Source of the DNA: Archivesica marissinica
Taxonomy: Eukaryota > Mollusca > Bivalvia > Venerida > Vesicomyidae
Assembly (NCBI GenBank): GCA_014843695.1
Contig: CM026397.1
Location: 43,320,780 to 43,384,779, forward strand
Length of the DNA stretch: 64,000 nucleotides
Direction: 5' to 3'
Positions within the stretch are counted from its first letter, which is position 1. Every line of letters starts with the position of its first letter. A program made the translations under genes and the position numbers. A model generated the notes under the pieces. It had not been told where the DNA came from, did no database searches, and saw only the letters and a list, made by a program, of their open reading frames with translations. Positions 22,069 through 34,775 of this stretch are shown here, one piece after another.

Positions 22069-23697
22069 ATATATTACGTCACGACAAGCTCGTATTACGT
22101 TACGACAAGCTCGTATTGTGAATATTACGTTACGACAAGCTCGTATTGCGAATTACGTTACGACAAGCTCGTATTGCGATATATTACATTATGACAAGCT
22201 CGTATTGCGATATATTACGTTACGACAAGCTCATATTGAGATATATTACGTTACGACAAGCTCGTATTGTGAATATTACGTTACGACAAGCTCGTATTGC
22301 GATATATTACGTTATGACAAGCTCGTATTGCGAATATTACGTTACGACAAGCTCGTATTGCGCTATATTACGTTACAACAAGCTCGTATTGCGATATATT
22401 ACGTTATGACAAGCTCGTATTGCAAATATTACATTACGACAAGCTCGTATTGTGATATATTACGTTATGACAAGCTCGTATTGCGAATATTACGTTACGA
22501 CAAGCTCGTATTGCGATATATTACGTTATGACAAGCTCGTATTGCAATATATTACGTTATGACAAGCTCGTATTGTGATATATTGCATTACGACAAGCTC
22601 GTATTGCGATATATTACGTTACTACAAGCTCGTATTGCGATATATTACGTTACGACAAGCTCATATTGCGATATATTAAGTTACGACAAGCTCGTATTGC
22701 GATATATTACGTTGCGACAAGCTTGTATTGTGATATATTGCGCTACGACAAGCTCGAATTGCGATATATTACGTTACGACAAGCTCGTATTGCGATATAT
22801 TATGTTACGACAAACTCGTATTGCGATATATTACGTTATGACAAGCTCGTATTGCAATATATTACGTTATGACAAGCTCGTATTGTGATATATTGCATTA
22901 CGACAAGCTCGTATTGCGATATATTATGTTACTACAAGCTCGTATTGCGATATATTACGTTACGACAAGCTCGTATGCGATATATTACGTTACAACAAGC
23001 TCGTATTGCGATATATTACGTTACGACAAGCTCGTATTGCGATATATTACGTTACAACAAATTGCGATATATTACGTTACGACAAGCTCGTATTGCGAAT
23101 ATTACGTTACGACAAGCTCGTATTGCGATATATTACGTTACAACAAGCTCGTATTGCGATATATTACGTTACGACAAGCTCGTATTGCGATATATTACGT
23201 TACGACAAGCTCGTATTGCGATATATTACGTTACAACAAGCTCGTATTGCAATATATTACGTTACGACAAGCTCGTATTGCGATATATTACGTTACGACA
23301 AGCTCATATTGCGATATATTACGTTACGACAAGCTCGTATTGCGATATATTACGTTACAAGCTCGTATTGCGATATATATTACGTTACGACAAGCTCGTA
23401 TTGCGATATATTACGTTACAACAAATTGCGATATATTACGTTACGACAAGCTCGTATTGCGATATATTACGTTACAAGCTCGTATTGCGATATATTACGT
23501 TACAAGCTCGTATTGCGATATATTACGTTACAACAAGCTCGTATTGCGATATATTACGTTACAAGCTCGTATTGCGATATATTACGTTACAAGCTCGTAT
23601 TGCGATATATTACGTTACAACAAGCTCGTATTGCGATATATTACGTTCAAGCTGTATTGCGATATTTACGTTACGACAAGCTCGTATTGCGATATAT
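22069..23697 (+). repeat. 31-bp minisatellite, block 1, about 52 copies
   Basis: The unit is TATTACGTTACGACAAGCTC followed by GTATTGCGATA. Shortened units lacking GACA or four to eight bases are frequent near the far end. The array is preceded by AGTGGTGCAACGATACGG, a phrase like the terminal repeat of hAT-type elements, and the units may be grown from that element end; this is inference. The same unit recurs at 25625-25806 and 26110-27141 in the same orientation. Confidence 0.96.
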
Positions 23698-23933
23698 GTT
23701 GCGCTCCAGTGAGTAAGGGCCCACCCTACTTTCGTGGTAGCGTGCGTAGAGTGTTCACGTGGTCCCTACTCGGTACTGGGGCACTTCTCTAGCTAGTGCT
23801 CTTCTTGCAGATAGTACGGTACTACAATGCGTTGATTTCACTATATACACGTGATGTATATATGTGCGGGGGTATAAAGAGAATGTACTATGATGGTTAA
23901 GTTAAAGATGAGTTTACTCTCGAAAACATACAA
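23698..23933. other. Unique intronic spacer
   Basis: A short, relatively GC-rich stretch between the 31-bp and 19-bp arrays, with no recognised feature. Confidence 0.5.
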
Positions 23934-24387
23934 TAACACGATAAACATACAATAACACGATAAACATACAATAACACGATAAACATACAATAACACGATA
24001 AACATACAATAACAAGATAAACATACAATAACACGATAAACATACAATAACACGATAAACATACAATAACAGATAAACATACAATAACAGATAAAAGATA
24101 AACATACAATAACAAGATAAACATACAATAACAAGATAAACATACAATAACAAGATAAACATACAATAACAAGATAAACATACAATAACAAGATAAACAT
24201 ACAATAACAAGATAAACATACAATAACAAGATAAACATACAATAACAAGATAAACATACAATAACAAGATAAACATACAATAACAAGATAAACATACAAT
24301 AACAAGATAAACATACAATAACACGATAAACATACAATAACACGATAAACATACAATAACACGATAAACATACAATAACAAGATAAA
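23934..24387 (+). repeat. 19-bp minisatellite, about 24 copies
   Basis: The unit is AACATACAATAACACGATA with an A/C variant at one base (AACAAGATA). The two variants are sorted: AACACG units lie at both ends and AACAAG units in the middle. A short disordered patch lies near 24070-24100. Open frames arise on the minus strand only because units of this sequence contain no stop. Confidence 0.96.
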
Positions 24388-25624
24388 AGACCGTACTCCC
24401 AAGACCTCCGACGGTTCTACGCGCGAGAGACGATACGACACTAACGACGCCGTAGAACAGTGACATCGTACAATAAGTACTGTACTTATATAATGTTACA
24501 ACCACTCGCAGTCGGTACGACACAGTACTAGTTATCCATCCCGTTTAGACGCTACGTGTACAGTCAACAGTACTTTGATCAAATCCCCAATAAGTCTAAT
24601 ACATGTACTTTAATAATAACCTTGAATAAATTACAGCAGAGTATGATCCCAAAGAAATCTAAACTCGCTATCGTTAAAGTTACGTTTCTCTCTTGTTGAA
24701 ATAATATGATAATCTCGATCCTAACCTTTCTATTTAATCTTATGAGTCTGATCTAAAATAATATATGTCCCTCCCGAACGAAAGCTAAAATCATAATAAT
24801 CTCCGACCCAAACCTGGTCGTTTATATACCCCACGCTGGTCGGACTACCAGAATATGGTCGACCTGACCCAAATATGGTCGCGACCCAAAATTGGTAGCG
24901 ACCCAAAACTGGTCGAACGTTCCAAGATCGCTAAGCGACGCCACACTAGCGATGGAACTAAAATGGCGGATACCAAAAAACTGACGTACAAGCAATATTA
25001 AATGGCCTACTATTAAACTTAATACGGTAATACATTTACCGGTTCAAAGGTTATTGCTCTCTTCATAGTTCAAGGTTCTGCGATGTGCATTCTTTAACTA
25101 TGACTCATCAATAAATCTACCAGAATGCAATGTTAAAGATGGGATCCCTGGTTCCAAAACGTGTCAAAGAGGAATCATCTCTTACGATTTACAATGTGTT
25201 CTCAACCGAATTAAACAATACCACTTGGCATAAATGTAGTCATTGTGCTACGTTTCACGTATAGGCACAATATTCATCGTCGGATTCCTCGACGGTACAG
25301 CTTAAACATAGTCCAATAAACAGACATCGTGGAAACACGAGACATAAACCGGACACGAGCTCAAGGACAATTGCTTCAAAATGCAACAGAATAGATCGGA
25401 TTTGAACGGGCAAGCATTATGTGTTTCATGTGTAAGCTGGCCCGCAATATAACCAGGTCGGCATACATATTTAACGTATGGTGACTTGTCTCATGCTTCA
25501 CACAAAATCGCACGACCACGGAAGTCTTGGATTATCGCACGACACGGTCTATACAAACATACCAAAGGTACACACTTTACCTCAATAACATATAACTGCA
25601 ACTCCCTATATGCGGTGCATATCA
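24388..25624. other. Unique intronic sequence of about 1.2 kb
   Basis: No recognised gene. A short degenerate repeat of GACCCAAA and TGGTCG phrases occurs at about 24805-24915. The base composition is somewhat richer in CG dinucleotides than neighbouring introns. It separates the 19-bp array from the second 31-bp block. Confidence 0.5.
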
Positions 25625-25806
25625 ATATTACGTTACAACAAGCTCGTATTGCGATATATTACGTTACGACAAGCTCGTATTGCAATATATTACGTTACTA
25701 CAAGCTCGTTTTGCGATATATTATGTTACGACAAGCTCGTATTGCTATATATTACGTTACGACAAGCTCGTATTGCGATATATTACATTACGACAAGCTC
25801 GTATTA
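25625..25806 (+). repeat. 31-bp minisatellite, block 2, about six copies
   Basis: This is the same unit as 22069-23697 in the same orientation. It ends in a short TAT microsatellite, and then about 300 bp of AT-rich sequence containing TATATAGCGCTCTTTTC leads to block 3. Confidence 0.93.
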
Positions 25807-26109
25807 TTATTATTATATACCAAACTTATATAGCGCTCTTTTCATCTAAAAATAAAACGTTCAAATGCACTTTACAGCCTAAAATATCACAAATATTGAT
25901 AAAAACTTCCACATACAATGAGATAAAACAAGACAAAAATAGCAAACACAATTACAATGGATTCTAAATATGCTATAAAATATTAGGATCTAAAATTATA
26001 ACAATTAAAATATAGGTAATAATTAAATAAAATGTGTTCATTTGCAGTCTTAATCCTGATTGAGCACAGACACAGTTCGATATTTATGTTCCATATAAAA
26101 AGGTGTGTC

Positions 26110-27141
26110 TATTACGATATATTACGTTACGACAAGCTCGTATTGCAATATATTACGTTACGACAAGCTCTTATTGCGATATATTACATTACGACAAGCT
26201 CGCATTGCGATGTATCACATTACGACAAGCTCGCAATGCCATATATCACGTTACGACAAGCTCGTATTGCGATATATTACGTTACAACAAGCTCGTATTG
26301 CGCTATATTACGTTACTACAAGCTCGTATTGCGATATATTATGTTACGACAAGCTCGTATTGCGATATATTACGTTACGACAAGCTCGTATTGCGATATA
26401 TTACGTTACGACAAGCTCGTATTGCTATATATTACGTTACGACAAGCTCGTATTGCGATATATTACGTTACGACAAGCTCGTATTGCGATATATTACATT
26501 ACGACAAGCTCGTATTGCAATATATTACATTACGACAAGCTCGTATTGCGATATATTATGTTACGACAAGCTCGTATTGCGATGTATCACATTACGACAA
26601 GTTCGCATTGCGATGTATCACATTACGACAAGCTCGTATTGCAATATATTACGTTACGACAAGCTCGTATTGCGATATATTACGTTACGACAAGCTCGTA
26701 TTGCGATGTATCACATTACGACAAGCTCGCATTGCGATGTATCACATTACGACAAGCTCGTATTGCAATATATTACGTTACGACAAGCTCGTATTGCGAT
26801 ATATTACGTTACGACAAGCTCGTATTGCGATATATTACGTTACGACAAGCTCGTATTGCGATATATTACGTTACGACAAGCTCGTATTGCGATATATTAC
26901 GTTACGACAAGCTCGTATTGCAATATATTATGTTACGACAAGCTCGTATTGCGATATATTACGTTACGACAAGCTCGTATTGCGATATATTACGTTACGA
27001 CAAGCTCGTATTGCGATATATTACGTTACGACAAGCTCGTATTGCGATATATTACGTTACGACAAGCTCGTATTGCGATATATTACGTTACGACAAGCTC
27101 GTATTGCGATATATTACGTTACGACAAGCTCGTATTGCGAT
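26110..27141 (+). repeat. 31-bp minisatellite, block 3, about 33 copies
   Basis: The unit matches blocks 1 and 2. The second half of the array (about 26770-27141) is almost perfectly homogeneous, while the first half carries variants such as GATGTATCACATTACGAC in a repeating pattern. Long open frames in all three plus frames are by-products. Confidence 0.96.
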
Positions 27142-28869
27142 AAATATGTATGAGGAAAATAATAATGAAAGCAAATAAAACTGTTTAATTGGTTATGCTA
27201 AACAGAACATAATTATGCAGGAAATAAACCATATAAATGTAATTATATACAGTCCCACCTCCCCAAACATCACCTCCCATGAGCGACACCCTCTTTATAA
27301 CGTCACCTTTAATCCCACCCATTGCATTTTAATACAAGTTCACCTCTCATGAACGACACCTCCCAACAATACACAACGACAGTCTATTTCCCACCCAGCG
27401 ATGCAGAAACCCTCCTAAGTCTGTACATGTATGTGTCATCAAACGCAAATAATCGCCAATTGGTACACTAATTATCTTAATCGGAGACCATATCCGGGGG
27501 TCAATAATCTACATGCTGGACCTTAAGTGTGAAAATAATCCTTGTTTACGGGTATTCTTTCAATAAACAGCTTGACATGATTGGCAGGTTGTTTTACGTC
27601 ATATATCTTTTGGTCATATATCTTTTGATCGCTTGAGAAGAAAAAAGGAATTTTGCAGGTGCATACCGTATACAGACATGCATCGTCTGTCAATAGAGGA
27701 GACTGCTTATAAACTTTATATGTTTGTTTAATAATTATCTCATTAAAATGAGTAACGTATTTTTCATTTTCCCGAGTTTAGCTTTTATTACAATGCAATA
27801 TCACATACTGTAATAAGATAATTTAACATCAGTTTTCGGACATGCCTCATCCTAAATACTTAATGGATCAAATGGAAGTCTGATTGTTAATCACTGTCAG
27901 CCTATGCCCTGTACATGTATTTGGGAACAACACGAATGAATGTCGGTGTTGAAATCTAAATGTAGATCAAAGGCAAAACTTGTCAAAATCTGCCCTGTCG
28001 TAAAGATCACAGACAAATCACATTAAATTGTCAATACTGCGTGGTCATTTAATTCTCTCTTTGAAGTCGCACTTGCCTCTGGTAGGTTATGTAATTACGG
28101 CCTGCCTATAGTGACAGTTCACTGAGTTTCATGGCCAGAAACAGAACAATTGTCTGATAGCAAAATCTGAACGTTGGTATTCATTCTTGACATTTACTAC
28201 AAATCTCCCAGACGAACATGTTTCGTGCGTATACAAATATTGTTTACACGCAACTCATAGGTTTCAGCATATGCTATGGTGTGAGGGCAACATAACATTG
28301 GACACGCCCAATGTAGTTCATACCCTGATGGAAACTATTAACCCACGATTCATTCCTTAAATAATTACAGTACATTGTACATACATGGTATGGTTTGTGA
28401 TACATTTAATAGGTTATTGATCATATATACGGTTATATGCAAAATAAGTGCAAGGTAGTGTTAGCGAATCAATAAGAAACTTACAGTTTGCCCCTACCAC
28501 AATTACATGATTACTTTGATGTTGGACAGCAGCCCTGGTGCATGCACTGTGATTAGATGTACGCACACATCTTTGCTATTGACAGTTTGCCCCTACCACA
28601 ATTACATGATTACTTTGTTGTTGGACAGCAGCCACGGTGCTTGCACTGTGATTAGATGTGCTTGTACATTCTGTCTGTAACTCGGTAGGAGGAGTGTCCA
28701 ATATAGACATGCATTGAATAAGTAACATATTGGGTTCTTAAAAAAAAATGTCGCAATATGGAAATAATTTCGCCGTTTTTAAATCAAATAGACACTTTTG
28801 ATTGGTTTACAAACTAAATGAAACTGTAATGTAATATGCAGTACCATGCATACAGTCTGTCTCAGCGGA
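27142..28869. other. Unique intronic sequence, about 1.7 kb, with two small direct repeats
   Basis: No gene is recognised. CACCTCCCATGAGCGACACC near 27277 is repeated with two changes (CACCTCTCATGAACGACACC) near 27341. A second direct repeat of about 80 bp begins at 28483 and 28582 (ACAGTTTGCCCCTACCAC and onwards, including TTGGACAGCAGCC). These look like remnants of dispersed repeats. Confidence 0.55.
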
Positions 28870-31552
28870 ACTGTTTATTTATTGCTAGAGTTGATGGGAT
28901 TAATTCATACTGTTTATTTATTGATAGATTTGATGAGATTAATTCATACTGTTTATTTATGGATAGAGTTGATGAGATTAATTCATACTGTTTATTTATG
29001 GATAGAGTTGATGAGATTAATTCATACTGTTTATTTATGGATAGATTTGATGAGATTAATTCATACTGTTTATTTATGGATAGAGTTGATGAGATTAATT
29101 CATACTGTTTATTTATTGATAGATTATTCATACTGTTTATTTATTGATAGATTATACATACTGTTTATTTATGGATATATTTGATGAAATTATTCATACT
29201 GTTTATTTATTGATAGATTTGATGAAATTATTCATACTGTTTATTTATGGATAGATTTGATGAAATTATTCATACTGTTTATTTATGGATAGATTATTCA
29301 TACTGTTTATTTATTGATAGATTTGATGAAATTATTCATACTGTTTATTTATGGATAGATTTGATGAAATTATTCATACTGTTTATTTATGGATAGATTA
29401 TTCATACTGTTATTATGGATAGATTATTCATACTGTTTATTTATGGATAGATTATTCATACTGTTTATTTATTGATAGATTTGATGAAATTATTCATACT
29501 GTTTATTTATGGATAGATTTGATGAAATTATTCATACTGTTTATTTATGGATAGATTATTCATACTGTTTATTTATTGATAGATTTGACGAAATTATTCA
29601 TACTGTTTATTTATGGATAGATTTGATGAAATTATTCATACTGTTTATTTATTGATAGATTTGATGAAATTATTCATACTGTTTATTTATGGATAGATTT
29701 GATGAAATTATTCATACTGTTTATTTATGGATAGATTATTCATACTGTTTATTTATTGATAGATTTGACGAAATTATTCATACTGTTTATTTATGGATAG
29801 ATTTGATGAAATTATTCATACTGTTTATTTATGGATAGATTATTCATACTGTTTATTTATGGATAGATTATTCATACTGTTTATTTATGGATAGATTATT
29901 CATACTGTTTATTTATTGATAGATTTGACGAAATTATTCATACTGTTTATTTATGATAGATTTGATGAAATTATTCATACTGTTATTTATGGATAGATTA
30001 TTCATACTGTTTATTTATGGATAGATTTGACGAAATTATTCATACTGTTTATTTATGGATAGATTTGATGAAATTAATTCATACTGTTATTTATTGATAG
30101 ATTTGATGAAATTATTCATACTGTTTATTTATGGATAGATTTGACGAGATTAATTCATGCTGTTTATTTATTGATAGATTTGATGAAATTATTCATACTG
30201 TTTATTTATGGATAGATTTGATGAGATTAATTCATACTGTTATTTATTGATAGATTTGATGAAATTATTCATACTGTTTATTTATGGATAGATTTGACGA
30301 GATTAATTCATACTCTTTATTTATTGATAGATTTGACGAGATTAATTCATACTCTTTATTTATTGATAGATTTGACGAGATTAATTCATACTGTTTATTT
30401 ATTGATAGATTTGATGAAATTATTCATACTGTTTATTTATGGATAGATTATTCATACTGTTTATTTATTGATAGATTTGACGAAATTATTCATACTGTTT
30501 ATTTATGGATAGATTTGATGAAATTATTCATACTGTTTATTTATGGATAGATTATTCATACTGTTTATTTATTGATAGATTTGACGAAATTATTCATACT
30601 GTTTATTTATGGATAGATTTGATGAAATTATTCATACTGTTTATTTATGGATAGATTATTCATACTGTTTATTTATGGATAGATTATTCATACTGTTTAT
30701 TTATTGATAGATTTGACGAAATTATTCATACTGTTTATTTATTGATAGATTTGATGAAATTATTCATACTGTTTATTTATGGATAGATTATTCATACTGT
30801 TTATTTATTGATAGATTTGACGAAATTATTCATACTGTTTATTTATTGATAGATTTGACGAAATTATTCATACTGTTTATTTATTGATAGATTTGACGAA
30901 ATTATTCATACTGTTTATTTATTGATAGATTTGATGAAATTAATTCATCCTGTTTATTTATTGATAGATTTGACGAGATTAATTCATACTGTTTATTTAT
31001 GGATAGAGTTGATGAGATTAATTCATACTGTTTATTTATTGATAGATTTGATGAGATTAATTCATACTGTTTATTTATTGATAGATTTGATGAGATTAAT
31101 TCATGCTGTTTATTTATTGATAGATTTGACGAGATTAATTCATACTGTTTATTTATGGATAGAGTTGATGAGATTAATTCATACTGTTTATTTATGGATA
31201 GATTTGACGAGATTAATTCATACTGTTTATTTATTGATAGATTTGACGAGATTAATTCATACTGTTTATTTATGGATAGATTTGACGAGATTAATTCATA
31301 CTGTTTATTTATGGATAGAGTTGATGAGATTAATTCATACTGTTTATTTATGGATAGATTTGACGAGATTAATTCATACTGTTTATTTATTGATAGATTT
31401 GATGAGATTAATTCATACTGTTTATTTATGGATAGATTTGACGAGATTAATTCATACTGTTTATTTATTGATAGATTTGACGAGATTAATTCATACTGTT
31501 TATTTATGGATAGATTTGACGAGATTAATTCATGCTGTTTATTTATGAATAG
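28870..31552 (+). repeat. Acceptor-bearing array, 39/38/28-bp units, about 70 copies
   Basis: The unit is TACTGTTTATTTATGGATAG followed by ATTTGATGAGATTAATTCA. It duplicates the junction at the real acceptor, CTGTTTATTTATGAATAG|AT with ATGATGAGATTAAAG in the exon. The 39-bp form, closest to the exon, fills both ends (28890-29110 and 30930-31540). The middle is a mixture of a 38-bp form (GAAATTATTCA) and a 28-bp form lacking the exon-like part. About 70 decoy ATAG|AT acceptors precede the functional one. Confidence 0.94.
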
Positions 31553-31673
31553 ATATGATGAGATTAAAGAAAATGCTGACAAGAAATGGAGGCAAGAGAC
31601 CAACTAGAATAGCAACAATTATAGCTAAACATGCTAGCGGCTTCAGTTTCGACTTTAACATAGACCCAAGCAC
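31553..31673 (+). CDS. DNAI4: DNAI4 exon: linker between WD blades, flanked by arrays at both edges
   Basis: The exon follows TTTATGAATAG, completes a split Asp codon, and ends two bases into a codon at AGCAC|GTGAGT. The peptide begins (D)MMRLKKML, passes a basic segment TRNGGKRPTRI and ends HASGFSFDFNIDPS. From memory vertebrate DNAI4 reads DLMRLKR, then a lysine-rich loop, then APGMCFAFHPKDTN. The basic loop is shorter here. The exon is unusual because its own first bases are amplified upstream and its own last bases are amplified downstream. Confidence 0.88.
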
Positions 31674-32147
31674 GTGAGTACCGAGCATTATTACTATATA
31701 GACCCAAACACGTGAGTACCGAGCATTATTACTATATAGACCCAAACACGTGAGTACCCAGCATTATTACTATATAGACCCAAACACGTGAGTACTGAGC
31801 ATTATTACTATATAGACCCAAACACGTGAGTACCGAGCATTATTACTATATAGACCCAAACACGTGAGTACTGAGCATTATTACTATATAGACCCAAACA
31901 CGTGAGTACCCAGCATTATTACTATATAGACCCAAACACGTGAGTACCCAGCATTATTACTATATAGACCCAAACACGTGAGTACCGAGCATTATTACTA
32001 TATAGACCCAAACACGTGAGTACTGAGCATTATTACTATATAGACCCAAACACGTGAGTACTGAGCATTATTACTATATAGACCCAAACACGTGAGTACC
32101 GAGCATTATTACTATATAGACCCAAACACGTGAGTACCCAGCATTAT
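31660..32147 (+). repeat. Donor-bearing 38-bp array, about 13 copies
   Basis: The functional exon end, ATAGACCCAAGCAC|GTGAGT, is the first member of an array whose units read ATAGACCCAAACAC|GTGAGTAC and then GCATTATTACTATAT. Each of the roughly 12 following copies carries the same GTGAGT donor after an exon-derived 14 bases. Confidence 0.95.
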
Positions 32148-32159
32148 ATATATATATAC

Positions 32160-32275
32160 TATATAGGTGTTTGTGCATTTATTCATCGTCTCTATCAGTT
32201 GCCCATTTGAATGACACTTCCTGAATAGATTAGTCATTTTAGATTTTGGATGATAGTGCAATGATACAGACAGAT
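32160..32275 (+). repeat. Dispersed repeat shared with 18375-18478
   Basis: Shared phrases include AGTTGCCCATTTGAATGA, ATAGATTAGTCATTTTA and GATAGTGCAATGATAC. It is a second, diverged copy in the same orientation. Confidence 0.65.
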
Positions 32276-32384
32276 ACCCATTGCAGAGTCTCCTCTGGTT
32301 CTTTTATGTGTACAGTGTAAAGCACCGACACAAAATCTTGTTTAGTAAGTCCCATCTGAAAGGCTGTTAATATTATTAGGATCA

Positions 32385-32460
32385 GACGGGGGGGGGGGGG
32401 GTCGAACTTGCGATCCCTTTTTTACAGTCCAACGTGTTAACCACTGCACTACTGACCCGT
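32385..32460 (-). mobile_element. tRNA-derived SINE head, minus strand
   Basis: Read on the minus strand, TCAGTAGTGCAGTGGTTAA (32438-32456) is an A-box-like start and GCAAGTTCGAC (32400-32410) a B-box, followed by a run of C that appears as about 13 G on the plus strand at 32388-32400. The body may extend to lower coordinates. The head is too diverged from a tRNA fold for a tRNA gene call. Confidence 0.6.
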
Positions 32461-33109
32461 CTATATTATAGGAAGAATTTCCAAGCATTCATTATCATAG
32501 AATTTGTTACTTTGCAGTGAGATTTACCAGATTTTGAGTTTAACAGTTCCTGGTTTAGTACATTGTATATTTCAATCACTCACTTAATTGCTGTCAATGG
32601 AGTGTGATCGGCCGAGTTTGATCGAGCATGAGCATCACATGACACTGGGAGGGTAATATGGTTGTAAGATAGTCATTTAACCTCCATTGACAGCCATTAA
32701 TCAACTGATGAATGCCACGTGACTTGGCAAGAGGACATGTAAGATAGTCATTTAACCTCCATTGACAGCCATTAATCAACTGATGAATGCCATGTGACTT
32801 GGCAAGAGTACATGTATGTGTAACAAGGTAAAATATATCGTCCAATTCTTCACAAACGGTAAATAACATATTGCAAAAGTATGGAGTGGAATGTGATTTT
32901 AGAGTGGAATTGAATGTTTCATCCTCTTGTATCACACCAGATTTTAGGCCTATAAGTCTTTAAAAACATAACTTTTTCAGAAAACAATGCTTAGTAGACT
33001 CTATGATTGTCTATTTGTGTTTAGAACTGTCAGTTTGGAAGTTAGGATTGTTTGTCTGTTTTTAGGAATGTCAATATGGAATTTATGATGGCCCATGTAT
33101 GAAGTATAT
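32461..33109. other. Intronic sequence with a two-copy 78-bp direct repeat
   Basis: A segment beginning GTAAGATAGTCATTTAACC at 32662 and again at about 32740 is repeated at an interval of 78 bp, including GACAGCCATTAATCAACTG. The rest is unique. From about 33000 the sequence grades into the degenerate start of the following 41-bp array. Confidence 0.65.
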
Positions 33110-34015
33110 GATTGTAGGTGTTTGTAGGAAATAATTGATGGCCCATTTGGGTTTAGAACTGTTTGTATGAGGTCTATGAGTGTTTGTCTGTGTTTAGAAA
33201 GGTTTGTATGAAATAATTGATTTCCCATTTGTGTAATGGAGTCTATGATGCTCCATCTATGTTTAGAACTGTTTGTATGAAATATATGATGGCCCATCTG
33301 TGTTTAGAACTGTTTGTATGAAATATATGATGGCCCATCTGTGCTTAGAACTGCTTGTATGAAATATATGAGGGCCCATCTGTGTTTAGAACTGTTTGTA
33401 TGAAATATATGATGGCCCATCTGTGCTTAGAACTGTTTGTATGCAATATATGAGGGCCCATCTGTGTTTAGAACTGTTTGTATGAAATATATGATGGCCC
33501 ATCTGTGCTTAGAACTGTTTGTATGAAATATATGAGGGCCCGTCTGTGTTTAGAACTGTTTGTATGAAATATATGATGGCCCATCTGTGTTTAGAACTGT
33601 TTGTATGAAATATATGATACTCCATCTGTGTTTAGAACTGTTTGTATGAAATATATGAGGGACCATCTGTGTTTAGAACTGTTTGTATGAAATATATGAT
33701 GGCCCGTCTGTGTTTAGAACTGTTTGTATGAAATATATGATGGCCCATCTATGTTTAGAACTGTTTGTATGAAATATATGATGGCCCATCTGTGTTTAGA
33801 ACTGTTTGTATGAAATATATGATGCTCCATCTGTGTTTAGAACTGTTTGTATGAAATATATGATGGCCCATCTATGTTTAGAACTGTTTGTATGAAATAT
33901 ATGATGCTCCATCTGTGTTTAGAACTGTTTGTATGAAATATATGATGCTCCATCTGTGTTTAGAACTGTTTGTATGAAATATATGATGGCCCATCTGTGT
34001 TTAGAACTGTCTATA
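33110..34015 (+). repeat. 41-bp minisatellite, about 22 copies
   Basis: The unit is GAACTGTTTGTATGAAATAT then ATGATGGCCCATCTGTGTTTA. Variants are GAGGGCCC and GATGCTCC. The 5' end is degenerate (33000-33290) and the middle homogeneous. Confidence 0.93.
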
Positions 34016-34039
34016 TTGAGTCAATGATTGTTCGTCTGT

Positions 34040-34540
34040 GTTTATGCAATGTTTAGAAATTAGAACTGTCTGTATGCAGTGTTTAGAACTGTCCGTATGC
34101 AGTGTTTAGAACTGTCCGTATGCAGTGTTTAGAACTGTCCATATGCAGTGTTTAGAACTGTCCGTATGCAGTGTTTAGAACTGTCCATATGCAGTGTTTA
34201 GAACTGTCTGTATGCAGTGTTTAGAACTGTCCGTATGCAGTGTTTAGAACTGTCCGTATGCAGTGTTTAGAACTGTCCGTATGCAGTGTTTAGAACTGTC
34301 CATATGCAGTGTTTAGAACTGTCTGTATGCAGTGTTTAGAACTGTCCGTATGCAGTGTTTAGAACTGGGTGTATGCAGTGTTTAGAACTGTCCATATGCA
34401 GTGTTTAGAACTGTCCGTATGCAGTGTTTAGAACTGGGTGTATGCAGTGTTTAGAACTGTCCATATGCAGTGTTTAGAACTGTCTGTATGCAGTGTTTAG
34501 AACTGTCCATATGCAGTGTTTAGAACAGTCCACTTGCAGT
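34040..34540 (+). repeat. 23-bp minisatellite, about 21 copies
   Basis: The unit is AGAACTGTCCGTATGCAG followed by TGTTT. It shares TTTAGAACTGT with the adjoining 41-bp array, so the two are probably related, one growing from the end of the other. Confidence 0.93.
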
Positions 34541-34582
34541 GTATACTGTCATGGCTGTTTATGTAAGTTTGTTACGTTTCAG

Positions 34583-34670
34583 TTACTTGGTGGGAACAGA
34601 AGATGGTCACATACACAGATGTTCCTGTTCAAATAAAGAGCAGTTTCTGGAAAGTTACTGTGGCCATACC
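34583..34670 (+). CDS. DNAI4: DNAI4 exon: fourth WD blade
   Basis: The exon follows TTACGTTTCAG, completes a Thr codon and adds 29 codons to end in phase 0 at ACC|GTAAGT. The peptide reads YLVGTEDGHIHRCSCSNKEQ and FLESYCGHT. From memory vertebrate DNAI4 reads YLAGTEEGHIHKCSCSYNEQ and YLDTYRGH. The GH just before the exon end is the conserved start of the next WD repeat. Splice signals are strong and neither edge is amplified. Confidence 0.95.
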
Positions 34671-34775
34671 GTAAGTTAGTGTTTTATTAGTTTGATTCTC
34701 TCCATTAAACTGGGAACATTGTTCAGATGGTTATTGTCCAGTTCAAACAGGACAGTCCAAAACAACTAATAGCAA

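Noticed and set aside
22118..27178. Open frames up to about 370 codons in the 31-bp arrays
   Set aside because: All three plus frames are open because the unit lacks stops. The composition is purely repeat-derived.
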